Source of the DNA: Deltaproteobacteria bacterium
Lineage (GTDB): Bacteria > Desulfobacterota > Desulfomonilia > Desulfomonilales > Desulfomonilaceae
Assembly: GCA_016875095.1 (NCBI GenBank)
Contig: VGSG01000026.1
Coordinates: 1 to 43,437, forward strand
Direction of reading: 5' to 3'
DNA: 43,437 bases
Both the position numbers and the translations under genes were made by a program. Each line of letters starts with the position of its first letter. The stretch's first letter is position 1. Below the pieces are notes generated by a model. It made no database searches. It worked only from the letters and a program-made list of their open reading frames with translations, and was not told the origin of the DNA. This document shows positions 24,991 to 33,967 of the stretch, piece by piece.

Positions 24991-26580
24991 ATGGATCTTG
25001 CATCCTTGCCGTTGCTGAGTCTTGTGGTCTTCATTCCCCTCGTGGCCGCGGTGATCCTGCTATTTGTCGGCAGGGCGTATGAAACGCTCATGCGCACGAT
25101 CGCGCTCGTATCTATGCTCTTGGATTTGGCCGCGTCGGCCGCAGCGTACTATTTCTTTGACGCGAGCTCGGCAGCCATGCAACTGACCGAGTATCACGTC
25201 TGGGTGCCGACGTGGGGAATTTCGTACAAGCTCGGCATAGATGGAATCAGCCTTTTTCTTGTGCTGCTCACCGGGCTCCTGGGACCGATCGTGATTTTGG
25301 CCTCGTGGGAAGACATCAAGTATAGGGTCAAAGAGTTCCTTATCTCCCTGCTGGCGCTGCAAACCGGCATGATGGGAGTCTTCGTCTCGCTGGACCTCTT
25401 CTTGTTCTACGTCTTTTGGGAAGTAATGCTCATTCCCATGTACCTGCTCATCGGAGTCTGGGGGAACCCGGCCCGGAAGCTCTACGCCGCGATAAAGTTC
25501 GTGCTCTACACCGTCGTGGGCAGCCTGCTGATGCTGGTCGCCATTTTGGCGCTCTATCTTATGGCCGGCAGCGCATCGGGAGAGTACACCTTCGATCTGC
25601 TGAAGCTCTACGACTTCCCGGTTCCCATTTACGCCCAGTTGTGGATGTTCCTCGCGTTCTTCCTCGCGTTTGCCATCAAAGTGCCCATGTTTCCGTTCCA
25701 CACATGGCTTCCGGACGCGCACACCGAGGCGCCGACCGTGGGCAGCGTGGTTCTTGCCGCGGTTCTGCTCAAGATGGGGACGTACGGCTTCATCCGCTTC
25801 GCCATACCGCTCTTCCCCAACGCGGCCATTGATTCGACCTGGTGGATCATGGTGTTGGCCCTGATCGGCATCATCTACGGAGCGTGGGTTGCGATGGTGC
25901 AGGTGGACGTGAAGAGGCTGGTGGCCTTTTCCAGTGTAAGCCATCTGGGATTCGTAATGCTGGGAATGTTCGCGTTCAATGTGCGCGGGGTGGAAGGGAG
26001 CATCCTGCAGATGATCAACCACGGGTTGAGCACCGGGGCTCTATTCCTCATTGTGGGGATCATCTACGAACGGCGACACACGAGGCTCATCGAGGATTAC
26101 GGCGGTATTTCAAAGGTCATGCCGATCTTTGCGGTCTTCTTCATGATCTTTACCCTCTCGTCCATCGGTTTGCCGGGGCTCAACGGGTTCGTGGGCGAAT
26201 TCCTGATCCTGCTGGGCACCTTTGAGGTGTATCCCTGGTTTGCCGTTCTGGCCGCGACGGGTGTGATATTCGCCGCGGTGTACATGCTGTGGATGTTCCA
26301 GAGGGTCATGTTCGGCGAACTCACCAATCCTAAGAATGTGGGCCTCAAAGACCTGAGCTATCGGGAGATCGTCGTGCTCGCGCCGCTGGTGGTATTTGTG
26401 GTCTGGATCGGTGTATACCCGGACACTTTCTTGAAGCCGATGGAGCCGTCAGTTAAACAGTTCTTGAAACAGGTGGAAGTGAAGAAGGCCGCGGTCCTCG
26501 ATCAGGAGAACGGGAAAAAGCTTTCCGCACTGGATCTGGCGGCGCAATCCCATTCTCGGAGAGCGGTGAATGATCGCTGA
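24991..26580 (+). CDS. nuoM: Complex I subunit M (antiporter-like)
   Basis: NuoM (529 aa) is the second antiporter-like pump subunit. Landmarks are FYVFWEVMLIPMYLLIGVWG with the conserved Glu, KVPMFPFHTWLPDAHTEAPT with the TM7 Lys, and FSSVSHLGFVMLG. I chose ATG 24991 because GGAGGA (24976-24981) is spaced 9 bp from it; ATGs at 24970 (overlapping the nuoL stop) and 24982 (abutting GGAGGA) are alternatives. The C-terminal tail after the last helix is hydrophilic and Lys-rich, longer than usual. Confidence 0.95.
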   Translation: MDLASLPLLSLVVFIPLVAAVILLFVGRAYETLMRTIALVSMLLDLAASAAAYYFFDASSAAMQLTEYHVWVPTWGISYKLGIDGISLFLVLLTGLLGPIVILASWEDIKYRVKEFLISLLALQTGMMGVFVSLDLFLFYVFWEVMLIPMYLLIGVWGNPARKLYAAIKFVLYTVVGSLLMLVAILALYLMAGSASGEYTFDLLKLYDFPVPIYAQLWMFLAFFLAFAIKVPMFPFHTWLPDAHTEAPTVGSVVLAAVLLKMGTYGFIRFAIPLFPNAAIDSTWWIMVLALIGIIYGAWVAMVQVDVKRLVAFSSVSHLGFVMLGMFAFNVRGVEGSILQMINHGLSTGALFLIVGIIYERRHTRLIEDYGGISKVMPIFAVFFMIFTLSSIGLPGLNGFVGEFLILLGTFEVYPWFAVLAATGVIFAAVYMLWMFQRVMFGELTNPKNVGLKDLSYREIVVLAPLVVFVVWIGVYPDTFLKPMEPSVKQFLKQVEVKKAAVLDQENGKKLSALDLAAQSHSRRAVNDR

Positions 26581-26604
26581 TCGATGCAATCAGGAGCATA
26601 GGGG

Positions 26605-28050
26605 ATGATTTCGTTACCCGAACTAACCTTTGTCGGTATTCTTCCCGCGTTGCTATTGTGCGCTGCGGGCGTGGTTATCCTTGTGGTAGGTTGGTTTTTG
26701 CGCCGTGGCGTATTGGTGGTGTCCTGCGCAGTGGGCATTGTGGGAATAGCCGCCGCGCTGATCGCAAATAATCCTTTGCGCTTCGCGAACGACAGCGCGT
26801 TCTCCAACATGTTGGCGGTAGATGCTTACTCCTGGTTCCTGAACATCGTAATCCTGATCGCGGCCGGCCTGACCATTCTTATGTCTGTGCGGTACCTGGA
26901 GGATGAAGGAATCGCGATGTACGAGTACTTCGTGCTCGTGCTCTTTGCCGCCGCAGGCATGATGTTCATGGTGGGCGGCGATCATATCCTGATGATTTAC
27001 ATCGGCTTGGAAACCCTCTCCATCTCCATCTACATCTTAGCCGGCGGACTGCCGGAGAGCGTCAAATCCAAAGAAGCCGCGATGAAGTATCTGATATTGG
27101 GCGGCTTTGCGAGCGGGATGTTCTTGTACGGAGCGGCTCTTCTCTTTGGCGCCGCGGGAACGCTGTCACTGACCGGACTCGCGAAGCACTTCCAGGCCGG
27201 TCAAGTGGGCCTGCTGGCAAAGGCCGGCATGGGGCTGATACTGGTCGGCTTCTGCTTCAAGGTATCCGCGGTCCCGTTCCACATGTGGACGCCTGACGTG
27301 TACGACGGCGCGCCCACGCCGCTGACGGCGTTCATGTCAGTGGGTGTGAAAGCCGCGGCGTTTGCTGCGTTCGTGCGGGTCTTCTTCGAAGCTTTGACCC
27401 AGTTCCAAGTCGACTGGACGCAGATCCTGTGGGCGCTGGCCGTGTTGACCATGATCCTGGGCAATGTGGCTGCGGTCGTCCAGGAGAACATCAAACGAAT
27501 GCTTGCATACTCCAGTATCGCGCACGCGGGTTACATTCTCATCGGGATGATCGCCGGGGGAAAGGCGGGTATATCGGGCGTCCTCTATTACTTGCTCGCG
27601 TACACCTTCACCAACCTGGGAGCTTTTGGAATCGTGGCTCTGGTGGGAAGGAAGGGCGAAGCGCGGATCATGCTGAAGGATTACAGGGGACTGGGCAATT
27701 CCAACCCGCTGCTCGCGGTAGCCATGTCCATCTTCATGTTTTCATTAGCAGGAATACCACCCACCGCAGGGTTCATAGGCAAGTTCACCATATTCAGCGC
27801 TGCGTTGGCTCAAGGTTATATCTGGCTTGTTATTATTGCCGTGCTCACCAGCATTGTGTCGGTTTTCTACTATTTCCGGGTCATCATGAAGATGTACATG
27901 GAAACCCCTGAAACTCAGCCGGCCGCGCTCCAGCTCTCCCCCGCCACCGCGGCGGCTCTGATTATTTCCACCGCCGGCGTGCTCTATATCGGAATTTTCC
28001 CCACGACCTATTTGGGGCTCGCGCTGGAGTCGGTCAAACCGCTCTTCTGA
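26605..28050 (+). CDS. nuoN: Complex I subunit N (antiporter-like)
   Basis: NuoN (481 aa) is the third antiporter-like subunit and the last gene of the complex I set. The signature segments are YIGLETLSISIYILAG with the Glu, FKVSAVPFHMWTPDVYDGAPTPLTAFMSVGVKAAAF with the TM7 Lys, and AYSSIAHAGYILIGM. AGGAG lies about 11 bp upstream of the ATG. purQ begins 25 bp after its stop and is probably cotranscribed. Confidence 0.95.
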   Translation: MISLPELTFVGILPALLLCAAGVVILVVGWFLRRGVLVVSCAVGIVGIAAALIANNPLRFANDSAFSNMLAVDAYSWFLNIVILIAAGLTILMSVRYLEDEGIAMYEYFVLVLFAAAGMMFMVGGDHILMIYIGLETLSISIYILAGGLPESVKSKEAAMKYLILGGFASGMFLYGAALLFGAAGTLSLTGLAKHFQAGQVGLLAKAGMGLILVGFCFKVSAVPFHMWTPDVYDGAPTPLTAFMSVGVKAAAFAAFVRVFFEALTQFQVDWTQILWALAVLTMILGNVAAVVQENIKRMLAYSSIAHAGYILIGMIAGGKAGISGVLYYLLAYTFTNLGAFGIVALVGRKGEARIMLKDYRGLGNSNPLLAVAMSIFMFSLAGIPPTAGFIGKFTIFSAALAQGYIWLVIIAVLTSIVSVFYYFRVIMKMYMETPETQPAALQLSPATAAALIISTAGVLYIGIFPTTYLGLALESVKPLF

Positions 28051-28075
28051 CGATCCCCTGGAGCGAAAGCCCTGC

Positions 28076-28885
28076 ATGAAACTGAAAGCTCTGGTTCCCA
28101 CAGGACACGGCATCAACTGCGAACTGGAGACCCGCAGGGCCCTGGAACTGGGAGGATTCCGAGAGATCGACCTGGTCCATCTGAACCTGTTGTCCAGGGG
28201 TGAAGTGGATCCGGCCGACTATCAGTGCATAGTGTTTCCCGGCGGCTTCCTTGATGGCGACGACCTGGGCGCTGCGCAAGCCTGCGCAAATCGCATTCGA
28301 CACTCCCGCGTCAATTCAGAAAGGCTCATCGATCGCCTGGCGCAATTCATCCACCGAGGCGGCCTCATCCTGGGCATCTGCAATGGGTTCCAACTGCTGG
28401 TGAAGCTGGGCATGTTGCCCGCATCCGACGGGGATTACACCGCGCGGCGAATCACCCTCACCGCGAACGAGCGCGGCCGATTCGAGGACCGCTGGGCGCA
28501 TCTCGCGGTTGACCCGAAGTCGCCGTGCGTGTTCACGAAGGGAATTGAACGCCTTTATCTACCGGTCCGCCACGGAGAGGGCAAGATAATCGGGCCTGAC
28601 GAGGAGACCACGCGCAGCTTGGTGGAATCGCATCAGGCCGCGGTGAGATATGCGTCGCCTGAGACGGGCGAGCCGACGATGGAATACCCATACAACCCGA
28701 ATGGCTCCCACGAAGCCATCGCGGGCCTCTGCGACCCGACCGGCAGGGTTTTCGGCCTCATGCCGCACCCCGAAGCCTTCAACCATCGAACCAACCATCC
28801 CCACTGGACCCGCGAAGATCTCCCTGAAGAAGGCCAGGGGATCGCAGTCTTCAAGAACGCGGCAAGGCACATTCTCAGCGCGTAG
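28076..28885 (+). CDS. purQ: Phosphoribosylformylglycinamidine synthase, glutaminase subunit
   Basis: This 269-aa class I glutamine amidotransferase supplies ammonia for the fourth step of purine synthesis. The nucleophile is Cys102 in GICNGFQLLVKLG, and the His231/Glu233 pair lies in LMPHPEAFNH. Other family marks are the N-terminal PTGHGINCELETRRAL, VFPGGFLDGDDLGA and PNGSHEAIAGLCDPTGRV. It is longer than Bacillus PurQ (about 227 aa) but fits the longer bacterial and archaeal class. PurL, its partner, is not in the window. The gene follows nuoN by 25 bp, an odd place for a purine gene. Confidence 0.88.
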   Translation: MKLKALVPTGHGINCELETRRALELGGFREIDLVHLNLLSRGEVDPADYQCIVFPGGFLDGDDLGAAQACANRIRHSRVNSERLIDRLAQFIHRGGLILGICNGFQLLVKLGMLPASDGDYTARRITLTANERGRFEDRWAHLAVDPKSPCVFTKGIERLYLPVRHGEGKIIGPDEETTRSLVESHQAAVRYASPETGEPTMEYPYNPNGSHEAIAGLCDPTGRVFGLMPHPEAFNHRTNHPHWTREDLPEEGQGIAVFKNAARHILSA

Positions 28886-28960
28886 CGACTGGAGCCCTAG
28901 ACGGGCAGGGAGGAAGCGTCCTGACCCTCGCCGACGCACACGAACTTCTTGCGCGTTCTG

Positions 28961-28996
28961 GCGGGTTGCATAACCGCTCCTAGCATTTCTTTTTTT
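28961..28996 (+). terminator. Possible weak terminator after purQ
   Basis: GCGGGTT-GCAT-AACCGC (28961-28976) can pair with one bulge. A run of T (28988-28996) follows about 11 nt later. The gap between stem and T-run makes it a weak candidate for the end of the nuo-purQ transcript. Confidence 0.3.
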
Positions 28997-28997
28997 G

Positions 28998-29026
28998 TTG
29001 TCAGGCAGGGCGGAATAAACTACAAT
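28998..29026 (+). promoter_or_regulatory. Strong sigma-70 promoter for fhs
   Basis: TTGTCA (28998-29003), a 17-bp spacer and TACAAT (29021-29026) give a near-consensus promoter. The predicted start near 29033 leaves a leader of about 98 nt, which contains a small GCAGG/CCTGC hairpin (29085-29098). Confidence 0.7.
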
Positions 29027-29130
29027 CAACGGTCGGTTCTGCGTTCTGGTGCCTTCGATCACGCGCATCATGAATCCCAATCCGGCAGGGTTACCTGCTT
29101 TCGGGTGTAAATTTCTCTGAGGAGGTATTT

Positions 29131-30894
29131 ATGGCTCTGGATCCTACCAAGATGGCTGACTGGCAGGTGGCCGAAGCAGCCGAAGAGACCATGAAGACCG
29201 TTTATCAGCTCCGGGATGAGCTGGGGCTGAAGGAAGAAGAGCTTCTTCCGCACGGTCATTATGTGGCGAAGGTGGACTTCCGAAAGGTGCTCAAGCGAGT
29301 CAAAGACAGACCGGACGGCAAGTACATCGACGTGACCGCGATCACCCCTACGCCGCTTGGTGAAGGAAAATCCACCTGCTCCATGGGTCTGGTGGAAGGT
29401 CTGGGCAAGCGCAAGAAGAGCGTTGTGGCGGCCATCCGGCAGCCTTCCGGTGGTCCGACCATGAACATCAAAGGGTCCGCGGCAGGCGGCGGTCTGGCTC
29501 AGTGCATACCGCTCACGCCTTTTTCGCTGGGTCTCACAGGTGACATCAATGCGATCATGAACGCCCACAACCTCGCCATGGTTGCCGTCACGTCAAGAAT
29601 TCAGCATGAATTCAACTACGACGACGCGGAATGGGCCAAACGGGGCCAGCCCCGGCTGAACATCGATCCTCGAAGAGTGGAATTCGGCTGGATCATTGAC
29701 TTCTGCGCACAGGCCCTGCGGAACATCATGATCGGTATCGGCGGGAAGATGGACGGCTTTACGATGCAGTCCAAGTTCGGGATTGCGGTGTCGTCCGAGC
29801 TCATGGCCATTCTGGCGGTCGCGACAGACCTGAAAGACATGCGTGAACGGATGGGCCGCATCGTGGTGGCTACCAGTAAGGACGGCAAGCCGGTCACCAC
29901 CCGAGATCTCGAGGTGGACGGCGCGATGACCGCATGGATGGTGGAAGCCCTGAACCCCAACCTGTTGCAGAGCATAGAAGGGCAGCCGGTATTCGTACAC
30001 GCGGGTCCGTTCGCCAATATCGCAATCGGCCAGTCCTCCATCATTGCTGACCGGGTAGGTCTCAAGCTCGGTGATTATCATGTGACGGAATCAGGATTCG
30101 GGGCCGACATCGGATTCGAAAAGTTCTGGAACCTGAAGTGCCGCTTCTCCGGGCTCAAGCCGCACTGCGCGGTTGTGGTGGCCACCATCAGAGCGCTCAA
30201 GTGTCATGGCGGCGCGCCTGTTCCCAGGCCGGGCCTGCCCATGCCCAAGGAATATTCCGAGGAGAACGTGGGATGGGTCGAGAAGGGCTGCGAGAACCTG
30301 GTCCATCACATCAATACGGTCAAGAAAGCCGGCATCAATCCGGTGGTGTGTATCAACGCGTTCTACACGGATACGAAGAACGAAATCGCGGCGGTCAAGC
30401 GTATCGCGGAAGCTGCCGGTGCTCGTGCGCCGGTTTCCGAGCACTGGCTCAAGGGCGGAGACGGAGCCCTGGAGTTTGCCGACGCGGTCGTTGATGCATG
30501 CGAAGAGCCCAATGAATTCAGGCTCCTCTATGAACTCAGCCTTCCGCTGAGCAAGAGGATTGAAGTGATCGCGAAAGAGGTGTACGGCGCGGACGGCGTC
30601 AGCTATTCTGCCGAAGCTCAGGAGAAGCTCAAGCTGATGGAGGCCGATCCCGACACCGCCAAGCTGGGCACCTGCATGGTGAAGACGCATCTCAGCCTCT
30701 CCCATGACCCCAACATCAAGGGCGTTCCGAAAGGTTGGGTGCTGCCGGTGCGAGACATCCTTACGTATAAGGGCGCGGGCTTCGTGGTGCCGGTGGCCGG
30801 CGCCATCTCGTTGATGCCTGGAACAAGCTCCAACCCTGCCTTCCGTCGCATTGACGTGGATGTGGAGACAGGAAAGGTCAAGGGCGTCTTCTAG
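29131..30894 (+). CDS. fhs: Formate-tetrahydrofolate ligase
   Basis: This ligase converts formate, tetrahydrofolate and ATP to 10-formyl-THF, the entry to the methyl branch of the Wood-Ljungdahl pathway. The 587-aa protein has the P-loop [11 protein letters not shown] at about residues 73-83 and the family stretches [36 protein letters not shown] and [20 protein letters not shown], ending [19 protein letters not shown]. It is slightly longer than the usual about 557 aa. AGGAGGT lies 5 bp upstream of the ATG, and with the near-consensus promoter it suggests high expression. In syntrophs and sulfate reducers the enzyme may run in either direction. It is a single-gene transcript closed by the terminator at 30976. 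Confidence 0.96.
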   Translation: MALDPTKMADWQVAEAAEETMKTVYQLRDELGLKEEELLPHGHYVAKVDFRKVLKRVKDRPDGKYIDVTAITPTPLGEGKSTCSMGLVEGLGKRKKSVVAAIRQPSGGPTMNIKGSAAGGGLAQCIPLTPFSLGLTGDINAIMNAHNLAMVAVTSRIQHEFNYDDAEWAKRGQPRLNIDPRRVEFGWIIDFCAQALRNIMIGIGGKMDGFTMQSKFGIAVSSELMAILAVATDLKDMRERMGRIVVATSKDGKPVTTRDLEVDGAMTAWMVEALNPNLLQSIEGQPVFVHAGPFANIAIGQSSIIADRVGLKLGDYHVTESGFGADIGFEKFWNLKCRFSGLKPHCAVVVATIRALKCHGGAPVPRPGLPMPKEYSEENVGWVEKGCENLVHHINTVKKAGINPVVCINAFYTDTKNEIAAVKRIAEAAGARAPVSEHWLKGGDGALEFADAVVDACEEPNEFRLLYELSLPLSKRIEVIAKEVYGADGVSYSAEAQEKLKLMEADPDTAKLGTCMVKTHLSLSHDPNIKGVPKGWVLPVRDILTYKGAGFVVPVAGAISLMPGTSSNPAFRRIDVDVETGKVKGVF

Positions 30895-31350
30895 TTTCTT
30901 GAAGAGCCCTCGTGATCCCTCTTGGCAAAGGAGGGTTGTGAAGGCTGCTTCAGACTGTATCCAATGCTGGAACGAAAAGATCCCGCGAGACACGCGCGCC
31001 TCGCGGGATCTTTCTTTGTTGGGGAAAAGCAGAGCCCGGAACAACTTCCTCCCGCGAGTTCCGCTCATCCCGATGTACTGCCTCCGGGACCCCATCGCAC
31101 AATCCCGGAGGAGCGAGCCCCCTTGCGCACCAGGGGGAGGAGCTCAAGGGCTCTTCCAAACAATAAGCATTGTGCGGGAGGGGTCAAGGGCCGAAAAGCG
31201 CACGCAGAACGACGCGTAGCGCTCGTTCGCTGTTGCCCGCTTGAAAACGAGACAGGACACGCTCATTCCAAAGATCGTCGATCAGGTACCGTAATGATAT
31301 AATTAAACAATTGTCATACGTTTCATCAACTGACCAAGGGGGGTCCGACA
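30895..31350. other. Intergenic region after fhs
   Basis: No gene was found. The region holds the fhs terminator (30976-31020), a few GC-rich inverted pieces, and an AT-rich pocket just before the Cys-rich gene. That pocket contains a perfect TATAAT (31298-31303), but no good -35 box was seen at 16-18 bp. Confidence 0.5.
30976..31020 (+). terminator. Rho-independent terminator after fhs
   Basis: AAAGATCCCGCGAG (30976-30989) and its exact reverse complement CTCGCGGGATCTTT (31000-31013) form a 14-bp stem with a 10-nt loop, followed by a T-rich tail (CTTTGTT). Confidence 0.8.
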
Positions 31351-31632
31351 ATGCGTCTATCAACCGTGCTGGTGGTGGTGTGCATCGCGTTGCTCGCCGC
31401 GATGCTTGACCCATGTGACTGTGTCGGGTGGCAGTGCCCGATTGATCGTTCTCCCCGGCAGGCGCCTGTGAAAAGCCTGAGCGCTTCCTGCGTGGAACAG
31501 TGTAACAAAGCCGGGTACGCCTGCCGCGAGAGCTGTCATGCAAGATTTCACCAGGGCTCCCAGCCTTGGTACAGTTGCATGTGGAAGTGCTCACAGGACG
31601 TCGCGGAGTGCAAGGCCGGATGTTACCCATAA
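31351..31632 (+). CDS. Secreted Cys-rich miniprotein with CX3C repeats
   Basis: The 93-aa protein has a signal peptide (MRLSTVLVVVCIALLAAM). The mature part holds eleven Cys: 22, 24, 29, then 47, 51, 58, 62 and 76, 80, 87, 91. The last eight make two copies of CX3C-X6-CX3C separated by 13 residues, an exact tandem spacing. The middle pairs (58/62 and 76/80) also fit the CX3C-X10-15-CX3C pattern of alpha-hairpinins. I infer a disulfide-stapled helical miniprotein exported to the periplasm or outside; the function is unknown. A strong ribosome binding site, AAGGGGGG, is 7 bp from the ATG. It stands alone, convergent with coaX. I recognise no family, and the regular Cys spacing argues it is a real gene. 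Confidence 0.75.
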   Translation: MRLSTVLVVVCIALLAAMLDPCDCVGWQCPIDRSPRQAPVKSLSASCVEQCNKAGYACRESCHARFHQGSQPWYSCMWKCSQDVAECKAGCYP

Positions 31633-31809
31633 ATCGGTAGTCGGCTCAGAAGGTGACCCGAGGCTCCCAGGGCGCGCGGATTGTCAGATGTGGTTTTCCC
31701 GGAAGCGACGCGGGACAGAGCATTGGTTGTCGGCGTTTCGGGCAGGCCTATCAAAGGACAGGTCTCGACGGGGAAGGAGCTTCATTGACTGACGTAGAGA
31801 GCGCTGCCA

Positions 31810-32589
31810 TCAAGCGCCCTTTGGCGGGCTGTTTCTTGCGTAAAGGATACGCAGGCCCTCCATAGTCAGATCATCTTCGATATCGTCCACCAGCTTAGTG
31901 TGCGCGGAGATCACTCGCGCAAGGCCGCCTGTGGCGATGACACGCGGCCGCGAGTCAAGCTCCTCGAACATGCGCATGAGAATGCCGTCTACGAGGGACG
32001 CATAACCGTACACGATTCCCGATTGAATCGCGGAGGCCGTGTCTTTTGCTATGACCCGCGCAGGCGCGGTCAACTCGACGCGAAAAAGTTTGGAAGCCTG
32101 ATGGAAGAGGGCTTCCGCGGAGATCTTCACACCCGGCGCGATGCAGCCTCCCTCGTACTCACCCGCTTGATTGATGTAGTCAAAGGTCGTGGCCGTGCCG
32201 AAGTCCACTGCAATAAGCGCTATGCGGTATTTCTCATAGGCCGCGACCGCGTTGACGATCCTGTCCGCGCCCACCTCCCGGGGATTATCGTATCTGATCG
32301 GCATACCTGTCTTGATACCCGGACCGACAAAGAGCGGTGTAAGTTTCAGATGTCTCCTGCACAGCGCTTCAAGCGCTCCCATCAACGGCGGAACAACGCA
32401 TGAGATAATGACGCCGTCGATATCGAGAACGTTGAGATTCCCGGCCCGAGCCAGATTCAGCAACGCAACCAAGTACTCGTCCGCGGTCGCGTCCTCCACC
32501 GTGCGGATGCGCCAACTGCCTATTCGCCGATCACCGTCGAAAATCCCGATGACGGTATTGGTGTTCCCCACGTCTATCGCCAGGAGCAT
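31810..32589 (-). CDS. coaX: Type III pantothenate kinase
   Basis: This 259-aa CoaX phosphorylates pantothenate in the first step of CoA synthesis. It is an ASKHA-fold kinase with phosphate motifs DVGNTNTVIGIF (Asp6), the substrate motif GADRIVNAVAAY, and VDFGTATTFDYI with the catalytic Asp. The later GGCIAPGVKISAEAL and IATGGLARVI also match the family. The start at 32589 has GGAGGA 7 bp upstream; an ATG at 32604 overlaps that site and is disfavoured. It has its own promoter (32613-32641) and faces the HDAC gene divergently. Confidence 0.93.
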   Translation of the reverse strand: MLLAIDVGNTNTVIGIFDGDRRIGSWRIRTVEDATADEYLVALLNLARAGNLNVLDIDGVIISCVVPPLMGALEALCRRHLKLTPLFVGPGIKTGMPIRYDNPREVGADRIVNAVAAYEKYRIALIAVDFGTATTFDYINQAGEYEGGCIAPGVKISAEALFHQASKLFRVELTAPARVIAKDTASAIQSGIVYGYASLVDGILMRMFEELDSRPRVIATGGLARVISAHTKLVDDIEDDLTMEGLRILYARNSPPKGA

Positions 32590-32612
32590 CGAATTATCCT
32601 CCATTGCGAGCG

Positions 32613-32641
32613 ACTCTAATGGAAGCTCATTTCGCTGTCAA
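32613..32641 (-). promoter_or_regulatory. Sigma-70 promoter for coaX
   Basis: On the minus strand, TTGACA (32641-32636), a 17-bp spacer and TAGAGT (32618-32613) are seen. The predicted start lies about 17 nt before the coaX ATG. Confidence 0.6.
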
Positions 32642-32707
32642 CGTCGATACATTAGGCGAGGATGTGCTTCTTGAGCGTCTCGCGCCGGTTGGAGAGGCCG
32701 AAAAGCG

Positions 32708-32737
32708 TTGACTGGCCTTGAATGACGGTGGTAACGT
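32708..32737 (+). promoter_or_regulatory. Possible promoter for the HDAC-like gene
   Basis: TTGACT (32708-32713), an 18-bp spacer and TAACGT (32732-32737) point toward the ATG at 32787. The -35 is good, the -10 weaker. Confidence 0.35.
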
Positions 32738-32786
32738 GGGGCGCCGTTTCCAAAGGGGTTTGGTAATCCAGGAAAGGAATAAGGCT

Positions 32787-33851
32787 ATGCAGCCTACCGG
32801 AATAGTAAGGGATCCCGTCTATCTTCTTCACGACATGGGTGCGCACCATCCTGAAAGCCCTCGTCGGCTGGAGGTGGTTTATGCCATGCTGGACAAACAG
32901 GGCGCCAACCTGAACCTAAAGCAGGCGCCGCCGCGAGCGGCGGCGCGGGATGAACTCACGACCAATCACGCGGCGCGCTATGTCGATCGGATCGCGGAAA
33001 CAGCGGGTCGGCAGAGCACGTACTTGGACCCGGACACATCAACGAGCGCCCATTCCTGGGATGCCGCGATCAAAGCGGTCGGCGGCTTACTCAACCTGGT
33101 GGATGAAGCGGTGGAAGGCAAGGTTCGCAATGGCTTCGCGCTGGTTCGGCCCCCGGGCCATCACGCGGAATACGACCGCGCGATGGGTTTCTGTTTGTTC
33201 AATAATGTCGCCCTGGCGGCGCGACATGCGATGAGCAAGCATGGAATGGATCGTATAGCAATCGTGGATTGGGACCTTCACCACGGAAACGGGACGCAGC
33301 ATTCATTCTATGATGATCCCAGAGCGCTCTTCATATCTACTCATCAGTATCCTTATTACCCCGGCACCGGCGCGACCCGTGAGGTCGGATCGGGGAAAGG
33401 CGAAGGATACACGGTGAATGTGCCGCTGGAGGCCGGCGCGGGCGACCAGGATTATGTCGCCATTTTCCAGGTTCTGGTGGCGCCCATTCTACGGGCGTAT
33501 AAGCCGCAGCTCATTCTGGTGTCAGCCGGATTTGACGCTCACCACACCGATCCTCTGGGCGGCATGGCGCTCACGGAGTCGGGGTACGACCAAATGGGAC
33601 GCATCCTCATGGGCCTGGCGGCCGAGCTTTGCTCCGGAAGGCTCGTATTTGCCCTAGAGGGCGGTTACAGTCTGGAAGCGCTCAGAGGTTCCGTGGCGAA
33701 GTTGCTGGGTTCTCTGTCTTCTTTTGACCCGGATGGGGAGGCCACGCCCGAGGCGGTTTCGGTTGAAGATATGCGCCCGCGTGCTCGGAAGTCCTTGGCG
33801 GAATCTCTGGATGCGCAGCGGCGATATTGGCCCGATCTTCAAATGCTGTAA
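32787..33851 (+). CDS. Histone-deacetylase-family amidohydrolase (AcuC/APAH-like)
   Basis: This 354-aa zinc amidohydrolase is of the HDAC superfamily; bacterial members deacetylate polyamines, acetoin-related proteins or other acetyl-amides. The active-site pieces are all present: tandem His125-His126 in RPPGHHAEYDRAMGFCLFNN, zinc ligands in IVDWDLHHGNGTQ and SAGFDAHHTDPLGG, and FALEGGYSLEAL. I chose ATG 32787, with AAGGAATAAGG just upstream; the frame is open to 32718 but family N-termini begin near MQPTGIVRDP. The substrate is not assignable. It is followed by truB after a 116-bp gap. Confidence 0.88.
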   Translation: MQPTGIVRDPVYLLHDMGAHHPESPRRLEVVYAMLDKQGANLNLKQAPPRAAARDELTTNHAARYVDRIAETAGRQSTYLDPDTSTSAHSWDAAIKAVGGLLNLVDEAVEGKVRNGFALVRPPGHHAEYDRAMGFCLFNNVALAARHAMSKHGMDRIAIVDWDLHHGNGTQHSFYDDPRALFISTHQYPYYPGTGATREVGSGKGEGYTVNVPLEAGAGDQDYVAIFQVLVAPILRAYKPQLILVSAGFDAHHTDPLGGMALTESGYDQMGRILMGLAAELCSGRLVFALEGGYSLEALRGSVAKLLGSLSSFDPDGEATPEAVSVEDMRPRARKSLAESLDAQRRYWPDLQML

Positions 33852-33967
33852 TGTGAACTGACGCTGCGGATTTTCGAAGCAAAGCTCCGGGGCGCTCGCC
33901 GAAGCCTCCATGATTCGTTGCGGCGTCCTCTTATGTATGGAAGCTCACTACTTTTTCAGCACCGCGC

